49,431 nt of DNA from JALZHR01 sp036389695. Lineage in GTDB: Bacteria > Acidobacteriota > Blastocatellia > Pyrinomonadales > Pyrinomonadaceae. Made by a program: the position numbers and the translations under genes. Every line of letters begins with the position of its first letter. The stretch's first letter is position 1. The notes below the pieces were generated by a model. The model ran no database searches and was not told the DNA's origin. It saw only the letters and a list, made by a program, of their open reading frames with translations. Shown one piece after another: positions 17,447-25,795 of this stretch. Location of the stretch: contig DASVWG010000440.1 of assembly GCA_036389695.1 (NCBI GenBank), positions 1 to 49,431 of the forward strand, given 5' to 3'.

Positions 17447-19141
17447 TTACAGGCAGCTCCATTGACCGCCGACGACCATCGCGGGCGCGCCGCTGCCGCC
17501 AGCCTGGCACGGCGTCGTCGAGCGGCGACAGTTCGAGCAGTAAAGCATCGAGCCGTTCGGCTTGCCTTGCGGCATCTGATTTTGCGGAAAGCTCGGCATC
17601 TGGACGGGCGCGCCGAACTGCACGTCGGTGCCGAAAAACGTCGGGTGACCTTTGACGCCTTTCGAGTCGTCGGGTTGTCCGGTCATAAAGACGACGGTCG
17701 CGCGGTCGAAAACGCTGGTTTTATCGACGACATTTCCGCTGACCTTCGACACGCCGACGCAGCCGAGCGTCGTGCCGTCGTAGCAGAAACGGTCGCCGGT
17801 CGAATAAACGCGCAAGTCCGGTCCCGCCTTGAAAGTGTCGCCCAGATACGTGTTTCCCGTCGAGATAAACGTGCGCCGTCCGCGAAAATCGATTTTCGTG
17901 CCGAAGGAATTATTGATAAAAACTATCGGGTAAGAATAATCGCCGTGAAAGGGAAACTGCGGCTCGTTGTAAACGAACGCGTTGTTCATCGCTTCGGCTT
18001 GCGACTGGATGACGGTGATATTTCCGCAGTCCACGATATTCAAAAAAGTTCCGCCGATGGCGCCCGCAAAACCGCCGCTATATGTGTTTTGCACCAAAAG
18101 CGCGGAAGCGTGCGCCATATAAATCGAGTCGGCGTTTTGTCCGGGCTGGCGTTTCGGATTCATAAAGAAGCTGCCGTCGATTGTCCAGCCGGAATTGCGC
18201 GCTTTGACGTAAATTCCGGCGTCTCGATTAAAGATAAACAGGCAATTTTTAACCTTTATATAATCAAACTGCCACGAGAAACTGACCTGCTCCAAGCCGT
18301 GAACGTAAATTCCGCGATTCAGAAGGCTGAAGCTCACCTGCTCAAACGAAATGTCCTGCGAAGCCGTGTATCCGCCGACCGCTTCGACGCCGTATGTGCC
18401 GTCGTTGCTGTCGGCATACAATTCGAGATTTTTGAGCGCGACTTTGTACGTGCATTCGCCGATGCGAAAAAGCGCGCGCCGCGTTCCGCTCAGGCGTATG
18501 CGCGTCGGATTTTTGACGTTGACGTTGTTTGTCGGGTAACTGGTCGGCAGCCCGTTGACGCCTTGAATGGTAATGCCGGATGCGAGCGTCAGCGGCGCGG
18601 TGATGACGTAATCGCCTTCGGGAACGTTCAAAACGCCGCCGTTATGCACGGTCATAAAAGCGAGCGCGCTTTGAAAGGCAATTGTGTCGTCCGCCTTTCC
18701 GTCGCCGACTGCCCCGAAATCCTTAACGTTATAAACGCCCAGATTTTTCGCTTCGGGCGTCGCAATCCAATCGTAAACGTAAGTCTTGTTGCCGCTGAAT
18801 ATATCGCCCTTAAAAGTAATCCGGTAGCGCGTATCTTCGCCCTCGAAGCACCATTTATAATCGGTCTGGCTCGCATTGGCGATAGCCGTCGAATTACTGC
18901 CTCGCCTGACCAGCGCGCCCGTGTTGCTGCCCACGCAGGACTTAACGTTCATCGGCGTCGCCGGATTCAAATCGGAAATAAGAATATCGGTCGTCGGCGG
19001 CACGTAGCGCGTCGCGCAAATCGACTGGCGGTGATTTTCCGGCGCGTCGAGAAAAATGTTGTAGCCCTCGAAACGGTTTTGGGCGAAAACGATTGACGAA
19101 AAAGACAGGACAAATGTCAGGCTCAAGATGATTTTTTTCAT
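17447..19141 (-). CDS. Secreted right-handed beta-helix protein (pectate-lyase-superfamily-like)
   Basis: The likely start is ATG 19141 (MKKIILSLTFVLSFSSIVFA), preceded by an AGGA site, giving about 564 residues with a signal peptide. A longer open frame to 19303 has no ribosome site. The GVYNVKDFGAVGDGKADDTIAFQSAL segment (about 125-150) is the classic N-terminal cap of Pectate_lyase_3-type beta-helix proteins. Many of these act on polysaccharides, but others are structural. Repeated short beta strands follow to about residue 460. A late Cys-rich segment (YCSNCRR, PCQAG) may hold disulfides. Catalytic residues were not identified, so enzyme activity is unproven. Confidence 0.8.
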   Translation of the reverse strand: MKKIILSLTFVLSFSSIVFAQNRFEGYNIFLDAPENHRQSICATRYVPPTTDILISDLNPATPMNVKSCVGSNTGALVRRGSNSTAIANASQTDYKWCFEGEDTRYRITFKGDIFSGNKTYVYDWIATPEAKNLGVYNVKDFGAVGDGKADDTIAFQSALAFMTVHNGGVLNVPEGDYVITAPLTLASGITIQGVNGLPTSYPTNNVNVKNPTRIRLSGTRRALFRIGECTYKVALKNLELYADSNDGTYGVEAVGGYTASQDISFEQVSFSLLNRGIYVHGLEQVSFSWQFDYIKVKNCLFIFNRDAGIYVKARNSGWTIDGSFFMNPKRQPGQNADSIYMAHASALLVQNTYSGGFAGAIGGTFLNIVDCGNITVIQSQAEAMNNAFVYNEPQFPFHGDYSYPIVFINNSFGTKIDFRGRRTFISTGNTYLGDTFKAGPDLRVYSTGDRFCYDGTTLGCVGVSKVSGNVVDKTSVFDRATVVFMTGQPDDSKGVKGHPTFFGTDVQFGAPVQMPSFPQNQMPQGKPNGSMLYCSNCRRSTTPCQAGGSGAPAMVVGGQWSCL

Positions 19142-19175
19142 AACTTTTTCCTGGGAGAAATAAATCCGCGTAAAT

Positions 19176-20003
19176 TTATTTTGGCAGATTATCGGCGAAA
19201 TCTCGAATTTTCCGCAGATAATCTTCCGCGCCGACGCTGGCGACGTTGTTGTGGTCGGCTTCGTCAATCCAATAAGAAAATTTCGGCTCATTGGCTTCGG
19301 CAAACAATTTTTCGGCGTGCCGGAAATCGATAAGCCTGTCTTTTCGCCCGTGAATGAAAAGCGTCGGGCATTTAACGTTTTTGATTTTCTTCAGATTCTG
19401 AAATTTGTCGAAAGGGAAGACCGGAATTTTGGTCAGCACGCGAAAAGCCGAAACGAAAGAGCTTTCGACGATTAAACCGCCGACGTCCTGATGCGAAGCT
19501 AAATCAATCGCCGCCGCGCCGCCGAGCGAGCGTCCGTAAACGATGATTTTCTTCTGCGGAATTCCCCTGGTATCAGTCAGGTAATTTAAAGCCGCGTTGA
19601 TGTCGCGATAAACGATTTCTTCGGTCGCCGTGCCGCCGCTCGTTCCGTATCCGTGATAATCGTAAGACAGCACCGCGAAGCCGTTTTTTTGAAATTCGCG
19701 CATCAGCGAATCGCAAATGCCGATGTCTTCGGCGTTTCCGTGACTGAACAAGATTGTATGCGTCGCTTTCGGGTTTTCGTAAAACTTCGCGGAAATCTTC
19801 GTGCCGTCAGAAGTGGTTAGCTTGATAATGCTCGCGTCGTCGCGATAAGTTGAAGGCTGCGGCTGAAAAATCAGACGCTCGGAGAAAAAATGAGCGTAAA
19901 CAGCAAGTCCGAGATAAAGCAGAAAGGGAAATAATAAAACTGACCACATTAATCTTTTCAGGCTCAAGTCGCCGATAAGAATTTTTTTTAAGGTTTTATT
20001 CAT
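19176..20003 (-). CDS. Membrane-anchored alpha/beta hydrolase
   Basis: This 275-residue protein has one N-terminal membrane helix (about 20-40) followed by an alpha/beta hydrolase fold. The HGNAEDIG oxyanion segment is near residue 89, the nucleophile elbow YGRSLGGAA near 151, a catalytic Asp in HGRKDRLIDF near 220, and a catalytic His in DEADHNNV near 250. It belongs to the BEM46/YfhR-like hydrolase group, and substrates are unknown. Its start lies just downstream of a short sequence that looks like a copy of the end of ruvB. Confidence 0.85.
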   Translation of the reverse strand: MNKTLKKILIGDLSLKRLMWSVLLFPFLLYLGLAVYAHFFSERLIFQPQPSTYRDDASIIKLTTSDGTKISAKFYENPKATHTILFSHGNAEDIGICDSLMREFQKNGFAVLSYDYHGYGTSGGTATEEIVYRDINAALNYLTDTRGIPQKKIIVYGRSLGGAAAIDLASHQDVGGLIVESSFVSAFRVLTKIPVFPFDKFQNLKKIKNVKCPTLFIHGRKDRLIDFRHAEKLFAEANEPKFSYWIDEADHNNVASVGAEDYLRKIRDFADNLPK

Positions 20004-20009
20004 CGGCGA

Positions 20010-20036
20010 TTAATCGAACAAGCTCGGCGTACTGGG
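20010..20036 (-). pseudogene. Remnant copy of the 3' end of ruvB
   Basis: Read on the minus strand, 20010-20036 encodes PSTPSLFD followed by TAA. The intact RuvB ends ISTTPGLFD followed by TAA at 20182. The two tails flank the GC-rich repeat element at 20042-20181. This suggests that the element was inserted at the ruvB stop and duplicated or rebuilt the end of the gene. Only about 25 bases are involved, so chance similarity cannot be fully excluded. Confidence 0.5.
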
Positions 20037-20041
20037 AAAAA

Positions 20042-20181
20042 GTCAGAACCGTCTGCGGTAGCGGGCGGTTTAAGTTAAAGAGTCCCAAGTCTCAAGTTTG
20101 CTGATTGTTTTAACTTGGGACTTTATACTTGGAACTTCAGATTCCAAAGCTCAACCGCCCGCTACCGCAGGCGGTTCTGAC
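20042..20181. repeat. GC-rich 29-bp inverted repeat, copy 2, with a nested repeat
   Basis: Arms at 20042-20070 and 20153-20181 match the arms at 1783-1811/1869-1897 with one base changed (28 of 29). The 82-bp loop carries its own heptamer-like pair, AGTCCCAAGTCTCAAG and its approximate complement near 20111-20136. The right arm ends on the base next to the ruvB stop codon (20182). Confidence 0.85.
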
Positions 20182-21225
20182 TTAATCGAATAAGCCTGGC
20201 GTGGTGCTGATTTTTACAAGCGAATCCAAGCCGAAATGTTCATACGCCAGCCGCGTCGCCATTCGACCGCGCGGCGTGCGGTTGAGAAAGCCGATTTGAA
20301 TTAAATACGGCTCGATGATTTCTTCAATCGAATCTTTTTCTTCGTGAATCGAAGCGGAAATCGTGCCCAAGCCGACCGGACCGCCGTCGAATTTTTCGAT
20401 AATCGTCAGGAGCAGCTTTCTATCGACTTCGTCCAAGCCGAAAGTATCGACTTCCATACGGTTCAGCGCGTCCATCGCGACTGCTTCCGTGATGCGCCCG
20501 TCGTAATCGACTTCGGCGTAATCGCGGACGCGGCGCAGCAGGCGATTCGAGATACGCGGAGTTCCGCGCGAGCGTCGGGCGATTTCTTTCGCGCCGTTTT
20601 CGTCAATCTCGACGTTCAGAATTTCCGCCGAGCGCATGATAATCGTCTGCAAATCGTCAATGTTGTAAAAATCCAGGTGAAAAACGATGCCGAAACGCCC
20701 GCGCAAAGGCGCGGTAATCATGCCCGGACGCGTCGTCGCGCCGACCAGCGTAAATTTCGGAAGCTCCAGCTTTATCGACCGCGCCGCCGTGCCTTGTCCA
20801 ATCATGATGTCGAGATTGTAATCTTCCATCGCCGGGTAGAGAATTTCCTCAATCGCCGGGTTCAGGCGGTGAATCTCGTCGATAAAAAGCACGTCGCCTT
20901 CGTTTAAATTCGTCAGGATAGCCGCCAAATCGCCCGATTTTTCGATAATCGGTCCGGCGGTCGATTTCAGCTCCGCGCCCATCTCGTTGGCGACGATTTG
21001 CGAGAGAGTCGTTTTGCCGACGCCCGGCGGTCCGAAAAGCAAAACATGGTCGAGCGCTTCGCGGCGCGACAGCGCGGCTTTCATAAAAACGCGCAGATTC
21101 TCTTTCGCCTTGCGCTGACCGATGTATTCGGCGAGCCGTGTCGGGCGCAGGGAAAGCTCAAACTGTTTTTCTTCGTCAAAAGCCGTCGCGGTGCGCGTGT
21201 CAGTGTTTTCTATGTTTTCCGTCAT
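20182..21225 (-). CDS. ruvB: Holliday junction branch-migration ATPase RuvB
   Basis: This 347-residue AAA+ motor drives branch migration with RuvA. Walker A is GPPGVGKT (65-72), Walker B ends in DEIH (116-119), sensor 1 is in GATTRPGM, and the arginine finger region is LRGRFGI. The C-terminal winged helix includes LIQIGFLNRTPRGR. Length and motifs are standard. ruvA is on the same strand about 2 kb upstream, with unrelated genes in between, and ruvC is not in the window. Confidence 0.96.
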   Translation of the reverse strand: MTENIENTDTRTATAFDEEKQFELSLRPTRLAEYIGQRKAKENLRVFMKAALSRREALDHVLLFGPPGVGKTTLSQIVANEMGAELKSTAGPIIEKSGDLAAILTNLNEGDVLFIDEIHRLNPAIEEILYPAMEDYNLDIMIGQGTAARSIKLELPKFTLVGATTRPGMITAPLRGRFGIVFHLDFYNIDDLQTIIMRSAEILNVEIDENGAKEIARRSRGTPRISNRLLRRVRDYAEVDYDGRITEAVAMDALNRMEVDTFGLDEVDRKLLLTIIEKFDGGPVGLGTISASIHEEKDSIEEIIEPYLIQIGFLNRTPRGRMATRLAYEHFGLDSLVKISTTPGLFD

Positions 21226-21243
21226 TTCACAAAATAGAGAAAT

Positions 21244-22098
21244 TTACCCTTTAAAATTAAAATAACCCGATTTTTCGATTTCGTCGCGCTGTTTGAGCAG
21301 GCGCTTTTCGGTCGAAGTCAATTTTACGTTTTTAACCGACGGCGGCACGCCGGGCTTCATCTGAAGCAAGCTTGAATAATTCGGGTAGCGCTGCAGCTGC
21401 GGATGGACAATTCCGTAATAATCTATGCCCGGCGCGTAAAGCAGTCTTTCCAGAATCGCGTATCTTTCTTTTTTCGATTTTGCCTTTTCCAGTCGCAGCA
21501 AATCTTTGGAAATTTCCATAAACACGAAATCGTCAAACGAACTCCAATTACCGATATTGGATTGCCGGATTTTCGCCTCTGTCGATTTCCAGTTTTTATA
21601 ATCAAAAACAGAATCAGCCGTCGTCGCAAGGTCTGCTTCTTTGCCGACCATCGAGAAACGGTCGAAAATTTTGCTTTCGAGCCGAATCTTATTTTCCGGG
21701 CTTCGATTCGGTAAAAGCGATGTTTCGTAAGCGATTATCCGCAATCTTGTGCCGACCGGCAAACGCGACAAATCGCTAATCTGCGGCGCGCACCAGGTCG
21801 TCACGCCGAATTTGAAAAATTCCAGATAATCGCCCGCCGGTTCCGGCAGATTAATTACTTCGACGGGTTTAATCTTTATTCCTCTGCCGTCGCCGTAAAA
21901 CTTGTCGCTGCCGGTCGAATTTTCAAGGTTTACATTAGATTTTATAATCTCCGTATGCCCGACGACCTCGCCGACAAAGACGTAGAGCTTATGATTAAAC
22001 GCGGAAATCGGCGGTTGCGGCATCTGCGCCATCGAACAGGCAAAAGCAATCGAATTTGAGAGCAGAATAGAAACGAAAACGGCAATCAGTTTTTTCAT
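21244..22098 (-). CDS. Secreted protein of unknown function
   Basis: The likely start is ATG 22098 (MKKLIAVFVSILLSNSIAFA), giving about 284 residues. Cleavage just before ACSMAQ could make it a lipoprotein or a secreted protein with early Cys. The mature part opens with an ISAFNHKLYVFVGEVVGH segment and has another Cys in TTWCAPQI. Such a Cys-containing module with FVGxV is seen in many secreted proteins of unknown role (some compared with tissue-inhibitor-like domains), but this was not resolved. Its stop lies 18 bases before the ruvB start. Confidence 0.6.
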   Translation of the reverse strand: MKKLIAVFVSILLSNSIAFACSMAQMPQPPISAFNHKLYVFVGEVVGHTEIIKSNVNLENSTGSDKFYGDGRGIKIKPVEVINLPEPAGDYLEFFKFGVTTWCAPQISDLSRLPVGTRLRIIAYETSLLPNRSPENKIRLESKIFDRFSMVGKEADLATTADSVFDYKNWKSTEAKIRQSNIGNWSSFDDFVFMEISKDLLRLEKAKSKKERYAILERLLYAPGIDYYGIVHPQLQRYPNYSSLLQMKPGVPPSVKNVKLTSTEKRLLKQRDEIEKSGYFNFKG

Positions 22099-22156
22099 TT
22101 GGTTAATCCTCAGCAAATTCGATGTGCCGGCGCGGCAAATTAGATGTATTTAACGC

Positions 22157-22918
22157 CTAAAACAATAATCCTTTATGATGCAGCGCCAGAACGTCCATTG
22201 TCACGGCGACCGTGCAGTGCAGAAGAAGTCCGAGCCAGATGCTGCCGTTTTTATAACTGAGCCAGCCTAAGAAAATTCCGGCGAAAATCGCGGCGAAGCT
22301 TTCCGTCATCGGCTTGCCGAAATGAATCATACAATACGGCACGGTCATCACGAATACCGAATAAAACCCCAAAGACCGTTTCAGACTGTGAACCAGAAAA
22401 CCGCGAAAAAAGAATTCCAAGCCGAAAAATTGCAGAAAATACAAAAGCTCCCAAACGAAAAGCGTCCAGCCGAAATAAGGCTCGCCATTGTAAACCTTCA
22501 AAAACGGATATTTATTGGCGAAGCCGTCGGTCAGCGAAACCAGATAAACCAGCGGCAGCATCACGGCGGCGCATTGCAGATATAATTTCCAGAAACCTTT
22601 CTCGATTTTCAGATTCAAGCCGTAATCTTTTAAATCGCGCTTCAAAACGTATTTAATGCCGAGCGCCGGAACGACCGCATAAAACAAAACGACCACGAAA
22701 ATCCAAAAGGCGAGCGACGGCAGATTGTTTTCAGCGTTGGAAATAAAAAAATCGGCGCTGCCCGCCAATCGCGTCTGATTCAGTAAATCGACAAATTTCT
22801 GCGCGTTTCCCAGATAAAAAATGCACGTCAGCCCGATCGCCGTGTAAACCATCGCCGCCAGCGCGTGCCGGTCCAGCACGGAAAAATCTTCTTCGATGGC
22901 TTTGTAAATTTCGCGCAT
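22157..22918 (-). CDS. CPBP-family intramembrane metalloprotease
   Basis: This 253-residue protein has about seven membrane segments. The CPBP (Abi/CAAX-protease-like) signature is present: LEFFFRGFLVHSL (Glu and Arg of motif 1, near residue 163), IHFGKP (motif 2 His, near 195) and LLLHCTVAVTMD (motif 3 His, near 233). It probably cleaves or binds a membrane substrate. In other bacteria this family includes prenyl-protein-processing, bacteriocin-immunity and spore-related proteins, and no clue here selects among them. Confidence 0.8.
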   Translation of the reverse strand: MREIYKAIEEDFSVLDRHALAAMVYTAIGLTCIFYLGNAQKFVDLLNQTRLAGSADFFISNAENNLPSLAFWIFVVVLFYAVVPALGIKYVLKRDLKDYGLNLKIEKGFWKLYLQCAAVMLPLVYLVSLTDGFANKYPFLKVYNGEPYFGWTLFVWELLYFLQFFGLEFFFRGFLVHSLKRSLGFYSVFVMTVPYCMIHFGKPMTESFAAIFAGIFLGWLSYKNGSIWLGLLLHCTVAVTMDVLALHHKGLLF

Positions 22919-22935
22919 TTATTCGTAAAACGTCT

Positions 22936-23211
22936 TTATCGAATTTTCTTTTCCAGCCATTCAATCATAAAATCGGCGACCTTTCGCCAGCCGCTTTCGA
23001 GCATCAAATCGTGCGCCATCGCGGGAAAAATTTTGCAATCGGCGTTAAACGCGTGAGCCGTTTTTTCTATTTTTTCCGGCGCAATCAAAGCATCGTTTCC
23101 CGCGCCGACGACAAGCAGCGAAGACGTTTTAATCTTTTGCGGCTGCGGCAGATTATAAATCATCTCCGGCGCTGGGCGATACGATTCTTTCCCGAAACGC
23201 GTGATTACCTC
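22936..23211 (-). pseudogene. C-terminal fragment of an alpha/beta hydrolase
   Basis: The open frame reads EVITRFGKESYRPAPEMIYN and continues to the stop at 22936 (about 91 codons). It contains the C-terminal part of an alpha/beta hydrolase: a beta strand SSLLVVGAGND with the catalytic Asp position, and AHDLML with the catalytic His position. The nucleophile half is missing, and a TGA stop lies at the 5' end of the frame, only a few bases from the end of ruvA. The simplest reading is a deletion that joined the hydrolase remnant to the ruvA 3' end. A short protein from ATG 23163 (75 residues) could still be made but would lack the active site. Confidence 0.65.
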
Positions 23212-23221
23212 TCAAGGTTCA

Positions 23222-23845
23222 TTAGCCTTTCGCCAGAAGCTGCAAGCTCTTTCTGAGAAGCTTCTGCACGCTGATTTCCGTGCCGTCCTTTATCGCCTGT
23301 TTCAAGGCTTTCTCCGCCGCGTTGCGCTGGTAGCCGAGATTGACCAGAGCGGAAAGCGCGTCGTCATAAACCTCGTCGGCGGACGCTTCCGCCTGCGCGC
23401 TCGTGCCGGAAGCGGCGCGTTCGAGCGCGCTCTGCGCGGTAAATTCGTTGAGCTTGTCGCGCAATTCGATAACCAGGCGCTCGGCGGTTTTTCTGCCGAC
23501 GCCGGGAATCGAAGTCAGCCGCGCCAGATTGTCCGTTCTGATAGCCGTCACAATCTCTTCGGCGCTCATTCCCGAAAGCATCGAAATTCCTGATTTAGCG
23601 CCGATGCCCTGCACCGAAATCAGCTTCAGATAAAGCTGCTTTTCGCGCTCGGATTTAAAACCGAAAAGCTGCAAAGCGTCTTCGCGCACGTGCGTGTAAA
23701 TACGCAAGGATACGTCCGCGCCTTCTTCGCCCAGCTCATAAAAAGTCGAAAGCGGAATCGTCACTTCATAACCGATGCCGCCGACGTCGATAATCACCGA
23801 CGTCGCCTGTTTTTCCAAAAGTTTTCCTGAAAGATATGCAATCAT
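23222..23845 (-). CDS. ruvA: Holliday junction DNA-binding protein RuvA
   Basis: This 207-residue protein has the three RuvA parts: an OB-fold N-terminus (MIAYLSGKLLEK), two helix-hairpin-helix motifs (VQGIGAKSGISML near 82 and IPGVGRKTAERLV near 118), and a C-terminal RuvB-binding domain (DALSALVNLGYQRNAAEKALK near 165). It forms the tetramer that holds the four-way junction for RuvB. The ATG overlaps the stop of the aspartic-protease-like gene by 4 bases, implying translational coupling. Confidence 0.95.
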   Translation of the reverse strand: MIAYLSGKLLEKQATSVIIDVGGIGYEVTIPLSTFYELGEEGADVSLRIYTHVREDALQLFGFKSEREKQLYLKLISVQGIGAKSGISMLSGMSAEEIVTAIRTDNLARLTSIPGVGRKTAERLVIELRDKLNEFTAQSALERAASGTSAQAEASADEVYDDALSALVNLGYQRNAAEKALKQAIKDGTEISVQKLLRKSLQLLAKG

Positions 23846-24201
23846 TTTGTAATTTTAACCGTTCGATTTGAGTAATCGATTTCCAAAAGCGTGTCAGCCA
23901 GCATTTCCGTACCGATTAGAGCTTCATCGGTTTCGCTAACAAAGATGCGTGCCGAAAATTCCTCGTCGAGCCATTTTACATTAGCCAGAGCCGTTTCAAT
24001 TTCAGCCGTGATGCCTTCAACCAGTTCAGCTTCTTCGCTTCCCACAAAAAACATCGAGTTTATTTCGACAAAATTTCTCGGAAGCAATAGCGAACCGTTA
24101 AAACCTGTATCGATAGCGCATTTAATTACGGAACCATTAGTCAAACGTATTTCTAAAACAGCTTCCAGATTCTCATTGACTACGCCCTTTTCTTCAGCCA
24201 T
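23842..24201 (-). CDS. Clan AA (retropepsin-like) aspartic protease
   Basis: This 119-residue protein carries the single active-site motif AIDTGFNGSLLLP near residue 30, as in retropepsin-like clan AA proteases that work as dimers. A second conserved block, EALIGTEMLADTLLEIDY near residue 95, matches the family's IGxxLL motif. Substrates are unknown. It overlaps ruvA by 4 bases downstream and the 87-residue gene by 22 bases upstream, so all three are likely co-translated. Confidence 0.75.
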   Translation of the reverse strand: MAEEKGVVNENLEAVLEIRLTNGSVIKCAIDTGFNGSLLLPRNFVEINSMFFVGSEEAELVEGITAEIETALANVKWLDEEFSARIFVSETDEALIGTEMLADTLLEIDYSNRTVKITK

Positions 24202-24443
24202 GAGCCTCCGATTTTATGAGCGTATTTATAACCGACGCGCGCAAAAAAGAATTTTTTGTCGGGTAATTCAGCTAATGCTTTAATCGCCACCTGCGCGCTG
24301 TCTTTGTCAAGGAAATACCTTCCCAGGTAAGGCTCAATCGCCACAAATTCGCCGTTGTGTTCCGGTTCGAGCTTCGATTTCAGATGTTTTTCATAAAACT
24401 CGATGCCGAGCCGCGTTAGTTCGCTGAATTCTTTTGTCCGCAT
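24180..24443 (-). CDS. Small protein paired with the aspartic protease gene
   Basis: This 87-residue protein has an N-terminal helix (SELTRLGIEFYEKHLKSKLEP) and a C-terminal alpha/beta part ending FFFARVGYKYAHKIGGSW. This arrangement (VAIEPYLGRYFLDKDSAQVAIKAL) resembles DUF5678-like small proteins that are often found beside retropepsin-like genes, but the name was recalled rather than tested. It overlaps the protease gene by 22 bases. The pair might be a protease and its partner, or a toxin-antitoxin-like couple. Neither is shown by sequence. Confidence 0.65.
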   Translation of the reverse strand: MRTKEFSELTRLGIEFYEKHLKSKLEPEHNGEFVAIEPYLGRYFLDKDSAQVAIKALAELPDKKFFFARVGYKYAHKIGGSWLKKRA

Positions 24444-24517
24444 CGCTTTTCTCCGCTACTTCTGTTTCACACTTGAAACACAAATTGTAATTGATTATTA
24501 ACTTCGGGGCAACGTTA

Positions 24518-24593
24518 GTAAAGTTTTTCGCCATCATCACATTTAAGAACTTTTCGTAAAGTTTTTCTCCCCGAATCTCATTTGAGAACTTTT
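24518..24593. repeat. Imperfect 38-bp direct repeat upstream of rex
   Basis: Two tandem units, 24518-24554 and 24556-24593, share GTAAAGTTTTTC at the start and CATTT(A/G)AGAACTTTT at the end, with a diverged middle. They sit between a minus-strand gene start (24443) and rex (24631), just before a TATAAT box at 24613-24618. They could be operator sites. No match to the known Rex operator (TTGTGAA...TTCACAA) was seen. Confidence 0.55.
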
Positions 24594-24630
24594 TCACTTT
24601 TCAAAATAGCGTTATAATCACACAAGAGTA

Positions 24631-25332
24631 ATGAAGGTTGAAAAAATATCGGAACTGACCACCAATCGCCTGAGCGTTTACCTGCGCTGCCTGACACAAC
24701 TTTCGGCGGACGGCATAAAGACTATCTCATCGGACGGGCTGGCGAAACGGTTTCATCTTAATTCGGCGCAGATTCGCAAGGATTTGGCGTATTTCGGTGA
24801 ATTCGGCGTGCGCGGCGTCGGCTATTACGTCGAAAGCCTGCGCGAGCACCTGACGAAGATTCTGGGGTTGGATAAAGAGCATTGCGTGGCGATTATCGGC
24901 GCGGGACGCCTCGGCACGGCGCTGACCGATTATTACGGTTTTACGCAGACGAATTTTTCGGTCGTCGCGCTGTTTGACGCCGATAAATCGAAAATCGGGC
25001 AACGCGTCGGCGACGTGCCGATTTACGACATCGAAGATTTTGAAAAGGTCGTCGAAAAGAAAAAAATCGACGTGGCGGTGATTGCGGTTCCCGCGCCTTT
25101 CGCGCAAGACGTTTTGGAAAAGGTTTCGAAGGCGGGCATCAAAGCGGTTTTGAATTTCGCGCCGACGCCGCTAAAGGCAGACCGCGCGACAAAATTAAAG
25201 ACCGTCGATTTGACGATTTCGCTGGAGAGTTTATCATATTTCTTAGCGAAGCCTGCGCCGCTCGCGTCGAACGGCGGCGCCGAGAAAATTGTGAAACCTG
25301 CCAATGCGCGCGGGCGTAAACAAAAGCAGTAA
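24631..25332 (+). CDS. rex: Redox-sensing transcriptional repressor Rex
   Basis: This 233-residue protein has an N-terminal winged helix (residues ~10-75, including LNSAQIRKDLAYFGEFG, the recognition part of Rex) and a Rossmann NAD(H)-binding domain with GAGRLG at 90-95. Rex senses the NADH/NAD+ ratio and represses fermentation and respiration genes when NADH is low. It heads the plus-strand block that leads into the BMC shell genes, 28 bases before the next open frame, so it may control that block. A TATAAT box precedes it at 24613-24618, without a good -35 partner. Confidence 0.93.
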   Translation: MKVEKISELTTNRLSVYLRCLTQLSADGIKTISSDGLAKRFHLNSAQIRKDLAYFGEFGVRGVGYYVESLREHLTKILGLDKEHCVAIIGAGRLGTALTDYYGFTQTNFSVVALFDADKSKIGQRVGDVPIYDIEDFEKVVEKKKIDVAVIAVPAPFAQDVLEKVSKAGIKAVLNFAPTPLKADRATKLKTVDLTISLESLSYFLAKPAPLASNGGAEKIVKPANARGRKQKQ

Positions 25333-25360
25333 TATTGAATTAAGAACAAGAGGTAAAAAT

Positions 25361-25693
25361 ATGCAGTTGAGAGGATTTTTAAAAAGAGCACTTCCGTTTT
25401 TGCTAACCTTTTCGCTCGGTTTGCTGGTGGCGAGCTTCTTTGTCAGCGTCGCCGCGCCGAGCTTTAATTTTAAAAAACGCAACCATCGCTGCCGCGAATA
25501 CCGCGAAAATTCGCGCCTGCAGATGGAAAATCAAAGCCTGCGCGAGGCGAACGAATCGCTCCGGCGTCAACTGAAGGAAAATGACTTGAAAACGATTCCG
25601 GCTTTCGAGTTGGACGTTCCGCCGCCACCGCCGCTGCCGAAGATGAAATCCGGTAAAATGGTCGACCCGACCGCGCCGGCGATAATCAGATAA
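25361..25693 (+). CDS. Small membrane-anchored protein with proline-rich tail
   Basis: The start at ATG 25361 (MQLRGFLKRALPFLLTF) was chosen for the AAGAGGT site upstream, giving 110 residues. One membrane helix (about 11-30) is followed by a short basic stretch, a coiled-coil-like region (MENQSLREANESLRRQLKEN, about 60-79) and a proline-rich segment (DVPPPPPLPKM). The N-terminal anchor closely resembles that of the next gene (FLLTFSLGLLVASFF against FALTFLLGLLAASLL). It looks like a cell-envelope scaffold fragment, possibly working with a TonB-like partner. The function is unknown. Confidence 0.6.
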   Translation: MQLRGFLKRALPFLLTFSLGLLVASFFVSVAAPSFNFKKRNHRCREYRENSRLQMENQSLREANESLRRQLKENDLKTIPAFELDVPPPPPLPKMKSGKMVDPTAPAIIR

Positions 25694-25795
25694 AGAAAAA
25701 TTTTTCTTTTCAACTTTAGACCGCAGATTAGCCAAATGAAGATTTCGCTTCAATGTGTTAATCTGTGGTTTAATTTTTTGCGCGAGGAAATCAAA

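Noticed and set aside
17462..19096. Long plus-strand open frame (544 codons) opposite the beta-helix gene
   Set aside because: It lies wholly antisense to a gene with a signal peptide and recognisable domain, has no ribosome site, and its protein is Arg/Ala/Val-rich shadow sequence typical of the complementary frame.
19141..19303. N-terminal extension of the beta-helix gene (longer start)
   Set aside because: The extra residues have no signal-peptide form and overlap the hydrolase gene; ATG 19141 begins a clean signal peptide and has an AGGA site.
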